Shown here: positions 6,666-13,961 of the stretch, piece after piece
Numbering within the stretch: the first letter of the stretch is position 1
Layout: each line of letters starts with the position of its first letter
From: UBA6921 sp031363085
Lineage (GTDB): Bacteria; Pseudomonadota; Gammaproteobacteria; SG8-11
Reading direction: 5' to 3'
Length of the DNA: 13,961 bases
NCBI GenBank assembly: GCA_031363085.1
Contig: JANLTU010000016.1
Location: 1-13,961 of the forward strand
Translations under genes and position numbers: made by a program
The notes under the pieces: generated by a model
Told to the model about the DNA's origin: nothing
The model's database searches: none
The model's input: the letters and a program-made list of their open reading frames with translations, nothing else

Positions 6666-7796
6666 TTATTGTGCTGCGCTGGCAGCACGTGTGAGCAAAC
6701 TGACACCACCACGCGTGCCAGCCCAAACATCGCCATTGGCCATGGCGGCGATGCAATACACGTTGTCATCGAGCAGGCCGTCTTGCTTGTGCAGCGTGGT
6801 CCAAGTCTTGCCATCGTAGCGCGTCAAACCACCGCTGGTACCGAACCACATGACCCCATTGGGCTCGCGCGCCACGCTATATACAATGTCGCCGCCCAAA
6901 CCGTCTTTGGTCGTGAAATTGGTCCAGGTGTTGCCATCAAACCGCGCTACACCTCCGCCCCAGGTTCCCGCCCACAATACGTCCTCGGGCGTCATTAATA
7001 AATTGAAAACATAGTTGGGATTGTAGGTCGGTTTGCCCTGCATCAACACGCTTAGATCATGACGCGAACGCGTACCCAGGCCGGTATTGGGACTCACCGG
7101 CAGATTGTCGGCGTTGGGTGCGCCCAAACCATCGGCGTGCGTCCAGGCTTTCCAGGTTTGACCGTCGAACATGTTGATACCGCCTTCGGTGCCGACCCAC
7201 ACATGGTCTTTGGAATCCACCGCCAGACCATAGACCCACTCATTCACCAACTCTTTGAGGTAGGTTTTAAAGGCGCCGGTTTTGACATCCAGTGCGCTCA
7301 GCCCGGCCCAGGTGCCTACCCACATCGTGCCGGCGCGTTGCTCGGTGAATGAATATACCCAGTAGTCGGCCAGCCCGTGCATCGGGAAATAGGTTTTCCA
7401 CTTGCTGCCGTCGTAACGCGACACGCCCCCGCCGTTGGTGCCGAACCACTTCTCGCCGCGACTGTCGACGAAAATCGAAAATACATACTCGTTGGCCATG
7501 CCATTGTCACGCGTGAAGTTATTGCGCATATTGAGCGTGGCAAGATCAACCTCAATCACGCCCACCGAAGTTCCCACCCACAACGCATTAGTACGCGGAT
7601 CGGTGGCAAGGGAACGCACGTAAACATTTTCACCGACATTAAACGTTTCTGCAGCATGGTAGCCTTGCACGGCAGCCACGGGCGTAATGCTGGGCACGGG
7701 CGCTGTTGCCGGCGGTGCATTTTTTGAGTCGGAACAACCTGTACTGAACAGCACGGCACTACTTACCAGCACCAACGAGAAGATTCGGCGCAGCAT
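6666..7796 (-). CDS. seven-bladed Reg_prop-type beta-propeller lipoprotein
   Basis: A 376-residue protein with signal peptide and lipobox-like FSTGC (Cys21; +2 Ser, pointing to the outer membrane; the -3 Ser is less usual). A Pro/Ala-rich linker to about residue 48 leads into seven propeller blades with motifs LWVGT W73, KWFGT W117, MWVGT W159, VWVGT W200, LWAGT W275, MWFGT W317 and VWAGT W358. Spacing is 41-44 residues except 75 between blades 4 and 5, where about 33 extra residues (222-257) sit. The same insertion position occurs in the downstream paralogue. ATG 7796 shares one base with the stop of the cytochrome gene (TGATG), which suggests translational coupling. A periplasmic interaction scaffold or sensor fits; I cannot name a partner, though the small cytochrome next to it is the obvious candidate. 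Confidence 0.85.
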   Translation of the reverse strand: MLRRIFSLVLVSSAVLFSTGCSDSKNAPPATAPVPSITPVAAVQGYHAAETFNVGENVYVRSLATDPRTNALWVGTSVGVIEVDLATLNMRNNFTRDNGMANEYVFSIFVDSRGEKWFGTNGGGVSRYDGSKWKTYFPMHGLADYWVYSFTEQRAGTMWVGTWAGLSALDVKTGAFKTYLKELVNEWVYGLAVDSKDHVWVGTEGGINMFDGQTWKAWTHADGLGAPNADNLPVSPNTGLGTRSRHDLSVLMQGKPTYNPNYVFNLLMTPEDVLWAGTWGGGVARFDGNTWTNFTTKDGLGGDIVYSVAREPNGVMWFGTSGGLTRYDGKTWTTLHKQDGLLDDNVYCIAAMANGDVWAGTRGGVSLLTRAASAAQ

Positions 7797-8110
7797 CAGT
7801 ACATCGTCCGCAAATAGGCGATGATATCGAGAATCTCGGCGTCTTTAATTTGTCCCTGAAAACCGGGCATGACACCTTTGCCGTTTTTTATAACGCTCAT
7901 CAGCGTCGGGTCCGTGCTTGAAACTACAGCTTCGCCACGTGAGAAATTGGGCACGCCGATCAACTTGCTTTCGCCGCGTTCACCATGACACATTATGCAG
8001 AATCGTTGGTACGGTGCCTTGCCGTTGAAGGGGTTGCCTGCATAGGCTGACTGAAAACTTGCCAGCGCAAACACGACACCCGCTAATCCCACACGCGTGA
8101 TTCCCCACAT
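7796..8110 (-). CDS. small monohaem class I-type cytochrome c
   Basis: A 104-residue protein with a signal peptide ending near SAYA-G (residues 20-25). One CxxCH motif, CIMCH at 38-42 (YQRFCIMCHG), and Met81 in GVMPGF as the likely sixth haem ligand. The C-terminal ILDIIAYLRTMY is the closing helix typical of class I cytochromes c. The mature size, about 80 residues, suits a soluble periplasmic electron carrier. It is encoded 26 bases after ccmI with a GGGGG ribosome site, and its TGA overlaps the ATG of the propeller lipoprotein. It is a client of the Ccm system made from the same transcript, and may donate to or accept electrons from a complex involving the two propellers (inference). Confidence 0.9.
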   Translation of the reverse strand: MWGITRVGLAGVVFALASFQSAYAGNPFNGKAPYQRFCIMCHGERGESKLIGVPNFSRGEAVVSSTDPTLMSVIKNGKGVMPGFQGQIKDAEILDIIAYLRTMY

Positions 8111-8136
8111 AAATCCCCCTGACTATTGCGTTTTCG

Positions 8137-9417
8137 TTACGGCGTAATCGAGTTGATAACAACATCGACAGGCTTACTATCACCCAATGCGATGGTCTCG
8201 CTTTGGCCTTGCAGATCGCCGCTCTGTGGCATGGCGTTACCGCTTTTGGAAATGCGCGCACCCACCACCACCTGCTGGAAGTTAGAAAGCTTCATCGCCG
8301 GGTTCATCGCCAACGAATCATCCAGGGTGTAGCTGATCGGCAAGTCCTTTACTTGTTTGCGCACAATAGCCAACGGCATGCGTGGCCCCTGCGCTGCACG
8401 CGCAAAAATAAACACCGTGTCGGTTGGGGCAGCTTTGGCGATGAGCGTTGGATTTAACTTCACTGTACCGGTGATCTTTGCAGTACTACCCGCCGTTGCT
8501 GTCGCCGCCGCACGTACCGGCGCTGCTGCGGCCGCAGCCATCGGCGGCACTTTCATCCCGCTTTGCGCCATCAGGTCTTGAATCTCGCCGATATTGCGCT
8601 TCATCTGTTCGTAATTTTCGGAGCCGGGCGGAAACACTTGCATGAGTTTTTCAAAATACCCCAACGCACTGGCGTAATCTTTTTCTTCGTAGGCGGCGGA
8701 TCCGGCGAGCCACAACGACTTCTCGTGAGCGGGCTGCAACGACAAGGCTTTCTTCACCAACTCATAGGGCTTGCCCTTCATGCTGCGGCCACTGGCCATC
8801 GCCACGGTGTCGGCGTAGTCGGCCAACACGTCCGGCTCGGTTTCACCGATAATTTCCACAACCTTGCCATAAGACTGCGCTGCGTCGTTATAGCGCTTTA
8901 AAAAATAATACGAGCGGCCCAACATCGACCACCCTTCAGCGTCGCTTGGGTTTTTCGCCAAACGCTCTTTAAGTTGCACCACCATGGCCTCAATAGTCCC
9001 TTGATGCGCTTCGGTATTTACTGCGGGTTGCGCTGTTTCCGGATGGATCGCCGCGAAACCTCCGCCCAGGTGTTGATACAGGGAGACGGTAATAACGGGG
9101 ATCGCAATACCAACCAGCACCGCAGAGATCAGGCTTGCATTGGCCGAAGTGGTCGGAACCGCGCGCACGGTGCTGTCACCAACATCTTCCAGCAAACTGC
9201 GCTCCAGCTCCTGACGCGCGCGATCATACTGGTCTTGACTTAATACCCCAGTACGTAAATCCGCATCGAGCTCGGCAATTTTGTCTTTGGCGATTTCTAC
9301 ATTCAGCGTGTCGCGTACGACTTCGCGCTGTGTATTGCCGCGCGTCAACAAGGGCGGCAACAAAAACAGCAACGCGGCGATGATCAAACACGCCGCCACT
9401 ACCCAAAATACTGTCAT
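8137..9417 (-). CDS. ccmI: cytochrome c maturation protein CcmI (TPR apocytochrome chaperone)
   Basis: A 426-residue protein. Residues 1-25 form a first membrane segment (VFWVVAACLIIAALLFLLPP), a loop with coiled-coil character (TLNVEIAKDKIAELDADL, RQELERSLLEDV) follows, then a second segment near 95-115 (LISAVLVGIAIPVITVSLYQ). This is the CcmI-1 part. TPR helices occupy roughly 140-290 (AEGWSMLGRSYYFLKRYNDAA; LGYFEKLMQVFPPG) and bind apocytochrome C-termini in known homologues. An Ala-rich linker precedes the CycH-type C-terminal domain (IVRKQVKDLPISYTLDDSLAM). It hands apocytochrome to CcmF/CcmH. ATG 9417 overlaps the ccmH stop (ATGA) with AGGA upstream. CcmH and CcmI are separate here, not fused as in E. 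coli CcmH. Confidence 0.93.
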   Translation of the reverse strand: MTVFWVVAACLIIAALLFLLPPLLTRGNTQREVVRDTLNVEIAKDKIAELDADLRTGVLSQDQYDRARQELERSLLEDVGDSTVRAVPTTSANASLISAVLVGIAIPVITVSLYQHLGGGFAAIHPETAQPAVNTEAHQGTIEAMVVQLKERLAKNPSDAEGWSMLGRSYYFLKRYNDAAQSYGKVVEIIGETEPDVLADYADTVAMASGRSMKGKPYELVKKALSLQPAHEKSLWLAGSAAYEEKDYASALGYFEKLMQVFPPGSENYEQMKRNIGEIQDLMAQSGMKVPPMAAAAAAPVRAAATATAGSTAKITGTVKLNPTLIAKAAPTDTVFIFARAAQGPRMPLAIVRKQVKDLPISYTLDDSLAMNPAMKLSNFQQVVVGARISKSGNAMPQSGDLQGQSETIALGDSKPVDVVINSITP

Positions 9418-9908
9418 GACTTGGCTTCCTGTTTGCCTGCGTGCAGCAAGGCATCGATTTTTTTGGTGTCTTCAACCGTCAACGGCGCAGCATCGAGCAC
9501 GCGCTGACGGCGCTTACGCAAGGTGATGAACAATACCGACAGCCCGATCAAGATCAGTAGCGCAGGACCGAACCATAAAAAATAGGTCGTTGGTTTCATC
9601 GGCGGTTTGTAACGCACGAAATCACCGTAGCGCTCCACCATATAATTCACGACTTCTTCGTTGCTCTTGCCCGAACCCAGCATGTCGCGCACCTGATTTT
9701 TCAGATCAATCGCAAGCTCGGCATGCGAGTCGGCGATGGTTTGGTTCTGGCACACCAGACAACGCAATTCGGAAGCCACAGCATCCACGCGTTTTTCCAA
9801 TACAGGATCGGTCGCCAGCGAAGCGGCCTCTTTGGCGAATCCTGGCAAAGCTACTAACACAAGCACCGCACACAGTGCCGCGCTGCCGAGCAAATAATTT
9901 ACGCGCAT
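9414..9908 (-). CDS. ccmH: cytochrome c maturation thiol oxidoreductase CcmH
   Basis: A 164-residue protein with signal peptide MRVNYLLGSA to about FA-K26. The redox motif LRCLVCQNQ gives Cys50 and Cys53, in the three-helix bundle typical of CcmH/CycL; the following ELAIDLKNQVRDML and YMVERYGDFVRYKPP are family signatures. Residues about 107-130 (TYFLWFGPALLILIGLSVLFI) are the C-terminal membrane anchor with a short cytoplasmic tail. It reduces or resolves mixed disulfides on apocytochrome CxxCH cysteines together with CcmG. It overlaps ccmG by ten bases and ccmI by four. Confidence 0.95.
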   Translation of the reverse strand: MRVNYLLGSAALCAVLVLVALPGFAKEAASLATDPVLEKRVDAVASELRCLVCQNQTIADSHAELAIDLKNQVRDMLGSGKSNEEVVNYMVERYGDFVRYKPPMKPTTYFLWFGPALLILIGLSVLFITLRKRRQRVLDAAPLTVEDTKKIDALLHAGKQEAKS

Positions 9909-10474
9909 TTCTTCATTACCTTCTTCATTTCTGGCGCCTCAACCGACTCATCCTTGCCCAACAATTGCGTTAACGGCGTCAGGCACTCGCTGAGAATCGT
10001 CGGCGTCACCGGACCGATGACTTTGTGGCGGATCACACCCTGTTTGTCGATGACAAACGTTTCCGGCACACCGTACACGCCATAGTCGATGCCGACGCGT
10101 CCGTCGAAATCCGCCAAGCTGAATAGATAGGGATTACCAAATTGCGCGAGCCACTGCTTGGCATCGTCGGGCTTGTCTTTGTAATTCAAGCCGTAAATTG
10201 CCAAGTCGCCACGTTTAGACATTTGCACCAGCAATGGATGCTCCTGGCGGCAGGCCACGCACCACGACGCCCACACATTGAGCATCCAGACCTTGCCCAG
10301 GTTTTCCTTAGGTGAAAACGTCGCCTGGAAATCCTGCAACTGCGACAACTTGAAATCCGGCGCCGGCTTATTGATGAACGGCGACGGCACTTCGCGCGGA
10401 TTCAGATGCAACCCAACATATAAAAATCCACCCAAGACACCAAACAGAATCAACGGAACCAGAAAACGCATCAT
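9899..10474 (-). CDS. ccmG: thioredoxin-like cytochrome c maturation protein CcmG/DsbE
   Basis: A 191-residue protein with one N-terminal membrane anchor (about 3-22) and a periplasmic thioredoxin fold. WASWCVACRQEHP provides the active-site Cys72 and Cys75, and GVYGVPETF carries the cis-proline at 137 facing it. PAPDFKLSQL near 38-47 is the usual DsbE lead-in. It keeps apocytochrome thiols reduced, with electrons from the DsbD/CcdA route, which is not in this window. Two ATG codons in tandem begin the gene; ATG 10474 overlaps the ccmF stop, and the second at 10471 is equally possible. Confidence 0.95.
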   Translation of the reverse strand: MMRFLVPLILFGVLGGFLYVGLHLNPREVPSPFINKPAPDFKLSQLQDFQATFSPKENLGKVWMLNVWASWCVACRQEHPLLVQMSKRGDLAIYGLNYKDKPDDAKQWLAQFGNPYLFSLADFDGRVGIDYGVYGVPETFVIDKQGVIRHKVIGPVTPTILSECLTPLTQLLGKDESVEAPEMKKVMKKCA

Positions 10475-12489
10475 GTGCCCTTCACCTCAGCAACCACGCC
10501 AGTCGCACCCAACGGCGAAGCGGGAGGCTTGGCTGATACTGCTTCACCCGATACTTTTGCAACCAGCCGGTAACGACGATCACTGATGGCAAGAAAACCG
10601 CCAAAGGCCATGAACAACGCACCCGCCCAAATCCAATCCACAAACGGTTTGTAATACACGCGCACACTCCACGCACCGCCTGGCAGGGGTTCACCCAACG
10701 AAACGTACAAGTCACGGAATAGTCCGGTGTCGATTCCGGCTTCGGTCATCGGCATGGTTTGCACTAGGTAAGTGCGTTTTTCCGGGAACAGCGTTGTCAC
10801 CACTTTGTCATTGCGCGTAACCAAAAACTGGCCGCGCTGCGCATTGTAATTTACCCCCTCGATCTGCGTCGTGCCGTCAAAACGAAACTGATAACCGCTG
10901 ATATTTACGGTCTCGCCGACGTCCATGCGTATGTCTTGCTCGGATTCGTAGTTCTTCACCATGGTTACGCCAATCACGCATACCGCCACACCTAAGTGCG
11001 CAAACACCATTGCGTAGTAGCTGCGTCCCAAAGTGCGCAAACCTGCCCCGACATCCCCCTTGCCGGCGGTATTCCCGCGCACCCAAACATTGAGCCCAGT
11101 GGCGAAGATGACCCAGAACGCCATGAAGAACCCGAGCATCGCCAACACCTTCCACTCGCCGACCCACAGCGGCATAAGCGCAGCCAAGGCAATCGCCGCA
11201 ACGAATGGAATGCGCAACCGTTGCGCAAGCTCCGACAACTCTGCTTTTTTCCAGCGCGCATATGGGGCAATACCAATCAATAACGTGACAAAGAACACCA
11301 GGGGCACGAACACGACATTAAAATAAGGCGGCCCGACGGAAATTTTCCCCATACCCAAGCCGTCCAGCAGTAATGGGTAGAGCGTGCCGAGCAACACCGT
11401 ACCGGCCGCAACGGCGAGAATGATATTGCCCGCCAACATGAAAGTTTCACGCGACACCAAGTTAAACGCGCCGCCCAAGCCCACCTTGGGTGCGCGCCAC
11501 GCAAACAAGGTTAGCGATGTGCCGATGACGATGGTCAGGTACGCCAGAATAAATACACCGCGTTCTGGATCAGTGGCGAATGCATGCACCGAAGTCAGCA
11601 CGCCGGAACGAACCAGGAAGGTGCCCAACAGACTGAGCGAGAACGCCGAGATTGCCAGCAGCACGGTCCAGTTTTTGAAGCCCCCGCGCTTTTCGGTCAC
11701 CGCCAGCGAATGAATCAATGCGGTGCCAACCAGCCACGGCATGAACGATGCGTTTTCGACCGGATCCCAAAACCACCAGCCACCCCAGCCCAATTCGTAA
11801 TAGGCCCACCAGCTACCGAGCGCCACGCCAACGCTGAGAAACATCCACGCAACGATGGTCCACGGTCGTGACCAACGCGCCCAAGCTGAGTCTAACCGGC
11901 CACTCAACAGGGCCGCGATGGCGAACGAAAATGCCACCGAGAACCCGACGTAACCCATGTACAACATCGGTGGATGAATAATCAAACCGGGATCTTGTAG
12001 CAGCGGGTTGAGTTCGCGACCATCGACGGCTGCCGGGATTAACCGGTCGAAGGGATTGGAGGTAAACAGCATGAATGACAAGAAACCGATCGATATGAAA
12101 CCCATCACGCCCAGTACGCGCGCCACCATGTCGAGCGGCAAGTTACGACTAAACACACTGACCGCGACCATCCACAGTGACAGGAATAACATCCACAACA
12201 ACAGCGAGCCCTCGTGGCCGCCCCAGATGCCGGCAATTTTGTAGATATTCGGCATATGCGAATTGGAATTGGTGGCGACGTATTGCACCGAGAAGTCGTT
12301 GTGCAAAAACGCCCAAGCCAAACACGCAAACGCCAGCGCCACAAATACAAACTGCCCTTGCGCTGCGGGCCGTGCCACCGCTATTAGGGTTGGCATGCCT
12401 TTCCAGGCACCCACCAACGACAGCACCGCCTGCGCTATGGCAATGCATAACGCGATAATCAGCGCGAAATGACCGATTTCTGGAATCAT
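10471..12489 (-). CDS. ccmF: haem lyase subunit CcmF
   Basis: A 672-residue multi-spanning inner-membrane protein, close to the usual CcmF length. The tryptophan-rich WWD domain is at about 234-252 (GWGGWWFWDPVENASFMPWL), where haem from CcmE is bound. Conserved histidines are visible at 172 (IHPPMLYMGY), 260 (ALIHS), 302 (SVHAF) and 498 (VFAHLG), matching in spacing the four haem-ligand histidines of E. coli CcmF. A periplasmic domain (about 515-620) precedes the last membrane helix. With CcmH and CcmI it attaches haem to CxxCH. ATG 12489 lies 11 bases after ccmE with AGAGGA upstream; the end overlaps ccmG as ATGA. Confidence 0.97.
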   Translation of the reverse strand: MIPEIGHFALIIALCIAIAQAVLSLVGAWKGMPTLIAVARPAAQGQFVFVALAFACLAWAFLHNDFSVQYVATNSNSHMPNIYKIAGIWGGHEGSLLLWMLFLSLWMVAVSVFSRNLPLDMVARVLGVMGFISIGFLSFMLFTSNPFDRLIPAAVDGRELNPLLQDPGLIIHPPMLYMGYVGFSVAFSFAIAALLSGRLDSAWARWSRPWTIVAWMFLSVGVALGSWWAYYELGWGGWWFWDPVENASFMPWLVGTALIHSLAVTEKRGGFKNWTVLLAISAFSLSLLGTFLVRSGVLTSVHAFATDPERGVFILAYLTIVIGTSLTLFAWRAPKVGLGGAFNLVSRETFMLAGNIILAVAAGTVLLGTLYPLLLDGLGMGKISVGPPYFNVVFVPLVFFVTLLIGIAPYARWKKAELSELAQRLRIPFVAAIALAALMPLWVGEWKVLAMLGFFMAFWVIFATGLNVWVRGNTAGKGDVGAGLRTLGRSYYAMVFAHLGVAVCVIGVTMVKNYESEQDIRMDVGETVNISGYQFRFDGTTQIEGVNYNAQRGQFLVTRNDKVVTTLFPEKRTYLVQTMPMTEAGIDTGLFRDLYVSLGEPLPGGAWSVRVYYKPFVDWIWAGALFMAFGGFLAISDRRYRLVAKVSGEAVSAKPPASPLGATGVVAEVKGT

Positions 12490-12500
12490 GCCGGAATCCT

Positions 12501-12971
12501 CTATTTAGTAGTAACCAGACTGGGTGGCGTCGTGCCGCCCGCTTTTGCTTTGTCGCCTTTCTTTAATGCGTCCGCCACTTCGGGCGGCATGTACGTCTCA
12601 TCATGCTTGGCCAGCACTTCGCTGGCGGTAAACACACCGTTTTCGGCAAGTCGGCCTTGCGCAATCATGCCGGTGCCTTCTTTGAACAAATCCGGCAGGA
12701 TGCCTTTATACGTGACTTCCATGGTCTCTGCTTTATCGGTGACCAAAAAGTGTACTGTCAATCCGTCATTCTCACGCTTGAGGCTGCCTTCTTGCACCAG
12801 ACCACCCACGCGAAACGTGCGGTCGCGCGGCGCTTGATTGGCTTTCACTTCGCTGGGCGTATAAAACACATTGAGATTCTTGCTCAGTGCTGTGAACACT
12901 AACGTAGCCGCAACGCCCAAAAACGCGACACCCAAGAGGACAAACATCAACCGTTTATTGCGCGCTTTCAT
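12501..12971 (-). CDS. ccmE: periplasmic haem chaperone CcmE
   Basis: A 156-residue protein with an N-terminal anchor (about 8-30, after MKARNKR) and an OB-type beta-barrel. His123 in LAKHDETYMPPE is the covalent haem-binding histidine, with Tyr127 nearby, as in the canonical HxxxY motif. Phe-Tyr in NVFYTPSEV and FRVGGLVQEGS are further family marks. It carries haem from CcmABCD to CcmF. ATG 12971 is preferred to an in-frame start nine codons earlier because it begins directly before the positively charged segment and has AGG and GAGGG upstream; it overlaps ccmD by 17 bases. Confidence 0.95.
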   Translation of the reverse strand: MKARNKRLMFVLLGVAFLGVAATLVFTALSKNLNVFYTPSEVKANQAPRDRTFRVGGLVQEGSLKRENDGLTVHFLVTDKAETMEVTYKGILPDLFKEGTGMIAQGRLAENGVFTASEVLAKHDETYMPPEVADALKKGDKAKAGGTTPPSLVTTK

Positions 12972-13155
12972 CGCCTGTAACCCTCGTTTGGTCAACACTC
13001 ACTGTGCGCGCCAGCCGCTCGCGTGTTTCGCGATGGCGACGCATTACTAAAATAACTTCGGCAACCATCAATACGGCGGTCACCGCGTAGGAACCCCACA
13101 CATAAAAAGCATAACCACCCATCGCAAAAAAATCTGACCAACTTGCCCAGATCAT
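12955..13155 (-). CDS. ccmD: small membrane protein CcmD
   Basis: A 66-residue single-span protein starting MIWASWSDFFAMGGYAFYVW, the typical CcmD opening with its conserved GGYAxYVW. The hydrophobic segment (about 13-35) is followed by a charged cytoplasmic helix (RRHRETRERLARTV). It holds CcmC and CcmE together and helps release holo-CcmE from the CcmABC transporter. ATG 13155 overlaps the ccmC stop (ATGA) and has GGAG eight bases upstream; a longer frame from 13188 would lie within ccmC and break this pattern. It is at the upper end of usual CcmD length. Confidence 0.93.
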   Translation of the reverse strand: MIWASWSDFFAMGGYAFYVWGSYAVTAVLMVAEVILVMRRHRETRERLARTVSVDQTRVTGDESAQ

Positions 13156-13892
13156 TTGCGCGACTCCAACACCAACTCGGCAACCCATGCGGTATTGCGT
13201 TCGCGTTCCAAGATCTCACTGCGCACACGTGCCAAGACTACGGCGATGGTATACATCCAGAATGCCACAGCCATCACGAACATCGCCCACAACATGGTCT
13301 CGGCCATCTTCGGTGCCATCTGTGGACTGACCGATGCGCCTTGATGCAGCGTGTTCCACCAGCGCACCGAGAAATAAATAATTGGAATATTGATCACGCC
13401 GACAATCGCCAGCAATGCACTAGCGCGGGCGGCACGGCGCGGGTCGTCAATCGCCGAGCGCAGCGCGATGTAGCCGATGTATAAAAACAGCAAGATGAAC
13501 TCCGACGTCACTCGCGCGTCCCAAATCCAGTACGTGCCCCAGGTCGGCTTGCCCCACAATGCACCGGTCCACAGCGCGATAAAAGAGAACAAAGCTCCGG
13601 TAGGCGCCAACGCACCCGCCATCATGTCTGACAACTTGGTGTTCCAAATCATTCCCACCGCCGACCAGCCAGCCATGACCACGTAAATGAACATGGACAT
13701 CCACGAGACGGCCACGTGTACAAAAATAATGCGGTAACTTTCGCCTTGTTTGTAATCGGAAGGGGCAACAAAAAAACCTAAATACAGGCCAAGCGCGGTC
13801 AACACAATGGCCAGCGCGGCGAACCACGGCAGCAATTTACCAGCGAGCGGATAAAAGGCTTTTGGCGAGGAAAAGCTCAACAAAAAATTCAT
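13152..13892 (-). CDS. ccmC: haem-handling membrane protein CcmC
   Basis: A 246-residue protein with six predicted membrane spans. The WWD signature is at about 113-131 (W113, W118, W122, W124, D125; TYWIWDARVTS). His59 (IIFVHVAVSW) and His183 (NTLHQGAS) flank it, matching the two haem-ligand histidines of E. coli CcmC. It presents haem to CcmE on the periplasmic face. ATG 13892 is six bases after the ccmB stop; GGAG in the ccmB end serves as ribosome site. Confidence 0.96.
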   Translation of the reverse strand: MNFLLSFSSPKAFYPLAGKLLPWFAALAIVLTALGLYLGFFVAPSDYKQGESYRIIFVHVAVSWMSMFIYVVMAGWSAVGMIWNTKLSDMMAGALAPTGALFSFIALWTGALWGKPTWGTYWIWDARVTSEFILLFLYIGYIALRSAIDDPRRAARASALLAIVGVINIPIIYFSVRWWNTLHQGASVSPQMAPKMAETMLWAMFVMAVAFWMYTIAVVLARVRSEILERERNTAWVAELVLESRK

Positions 13893-13898
13893 GATCCC

Positions 13899-13961
13899 TT
13901 ACTCCACACTGATCCGTAATGCCGCGCTTGCGGCCAACGGCGCCAGAAACATCGACACCGC
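13899..13961 (-). CDS. ccmB: cytochrome c maturation protein CcmB, C-terminal fragment
   Basis: The last 20 residues and TAA stop of a protein running off the right edge: AVSMFLAPLAASAALRISVE. The hydrophobic APLAASAALRIS ending and the position immediately before ccmC are what is expected of CcmB, the membrane subunit of the CcmAB transporter. The fragment is too short for independent proof; the call rests on the ending plus gene order. Confidence 0.85.
   Translation of the reverse strand, partial: AVSMFLAPLAASAALRISVE

Noticed and set aside
5374..7796. Hybrid histidine kinase broken into pieces, suggested by the Reg_prop-type propellers.
   Set aside because: Both proteins end right after blade 7 with proper stops, and no kinase remnants lie in the gaps of 38 bases and less; they are complete stand-alone propellers.
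8137..9908. Frameshifted CcmH fusion, since E. coli CcmH joins both parts.
   Set aside because: Separate ccmH and ccmI with an ATGA overlap are the normal arrangement in many proteobacteria, and each has its own N-terminal membrane topology.

Overview
The window looks like chromosomal DNA of a proteobacterium, most likely a gammaproteobacterium that respires with many c-type cytochromes. This rests on a complete-looking System I cytochrome c maturation operon in the order ccmBCDEFGHI, separate ccmH and ccmI genes, outer-membrane-type lipoproteins, and a multihaem cytochrome next door. Genus cannot be read from the sequence.

Layout: (1) 1-1241, plus strand: a secreted pentahaem c-type cytochrome with an EF-hand-like loop, ended by a strong hairpin terminator at 1203-1241. 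(2) 1273-2630, minus strand: a two-gene unit encoding a small outer-membrane beta-barrel and a lipoprotein of unknown function. (3) 2631-2852: a divergent control region with two good sigma70-like promoters, a dyad symmetry between them and a palindrome inside one promoter spacer. (4) 2853-3944, plus strand: a LuxR/NarL-type HTH regulator with a GAF/PAS-like N-terminal part. (5) 3976-5301, minus strand: a kelch-propeller lipoprotein with an extra C-terminal NrfJ/OB-like domain. (6) 5374-13961, minus strand: one long, tightly packed operon, ccmB (partial)-C-D-E-F-G-H-I, then a monohaem cytochrome c, then two paralogous seven-bladed Reg_prop-type beta-propeller proteins. A hairpin plus U-tract at 5320-5356 lies after the second propeller and directly before the kelch gene's ribosome binding site.

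The Ccm proteins carry haem across the membrane (CcmB, C, D, E), hold the apocytochrome thiols reduced (CcmG, H) and ligate haem to CxxCH motifs (CcmF, H, I). Both cytochromes here would be clients. The unusual part is the tail of the operon: a small cytochrome, two membrane-anchored seven-bladed propellers and, past a terminator or attenuator, a kelch-OB lipoprotein. I read these as a candidate uncharacterised extracytoplasmic module made together with the maturation machinery; its function is not known to me. Several starts were chosen by Shine-Dalgarno position rather than by longest frame: GTG 6627, ATG 5301, ATG 2853, ATG 2630, ATG 13155 and ATG 12971. No tRNA, rRNA, CRISPR array or insertion sequence was seen, and no gene-free stretch exceeds 300 bases.
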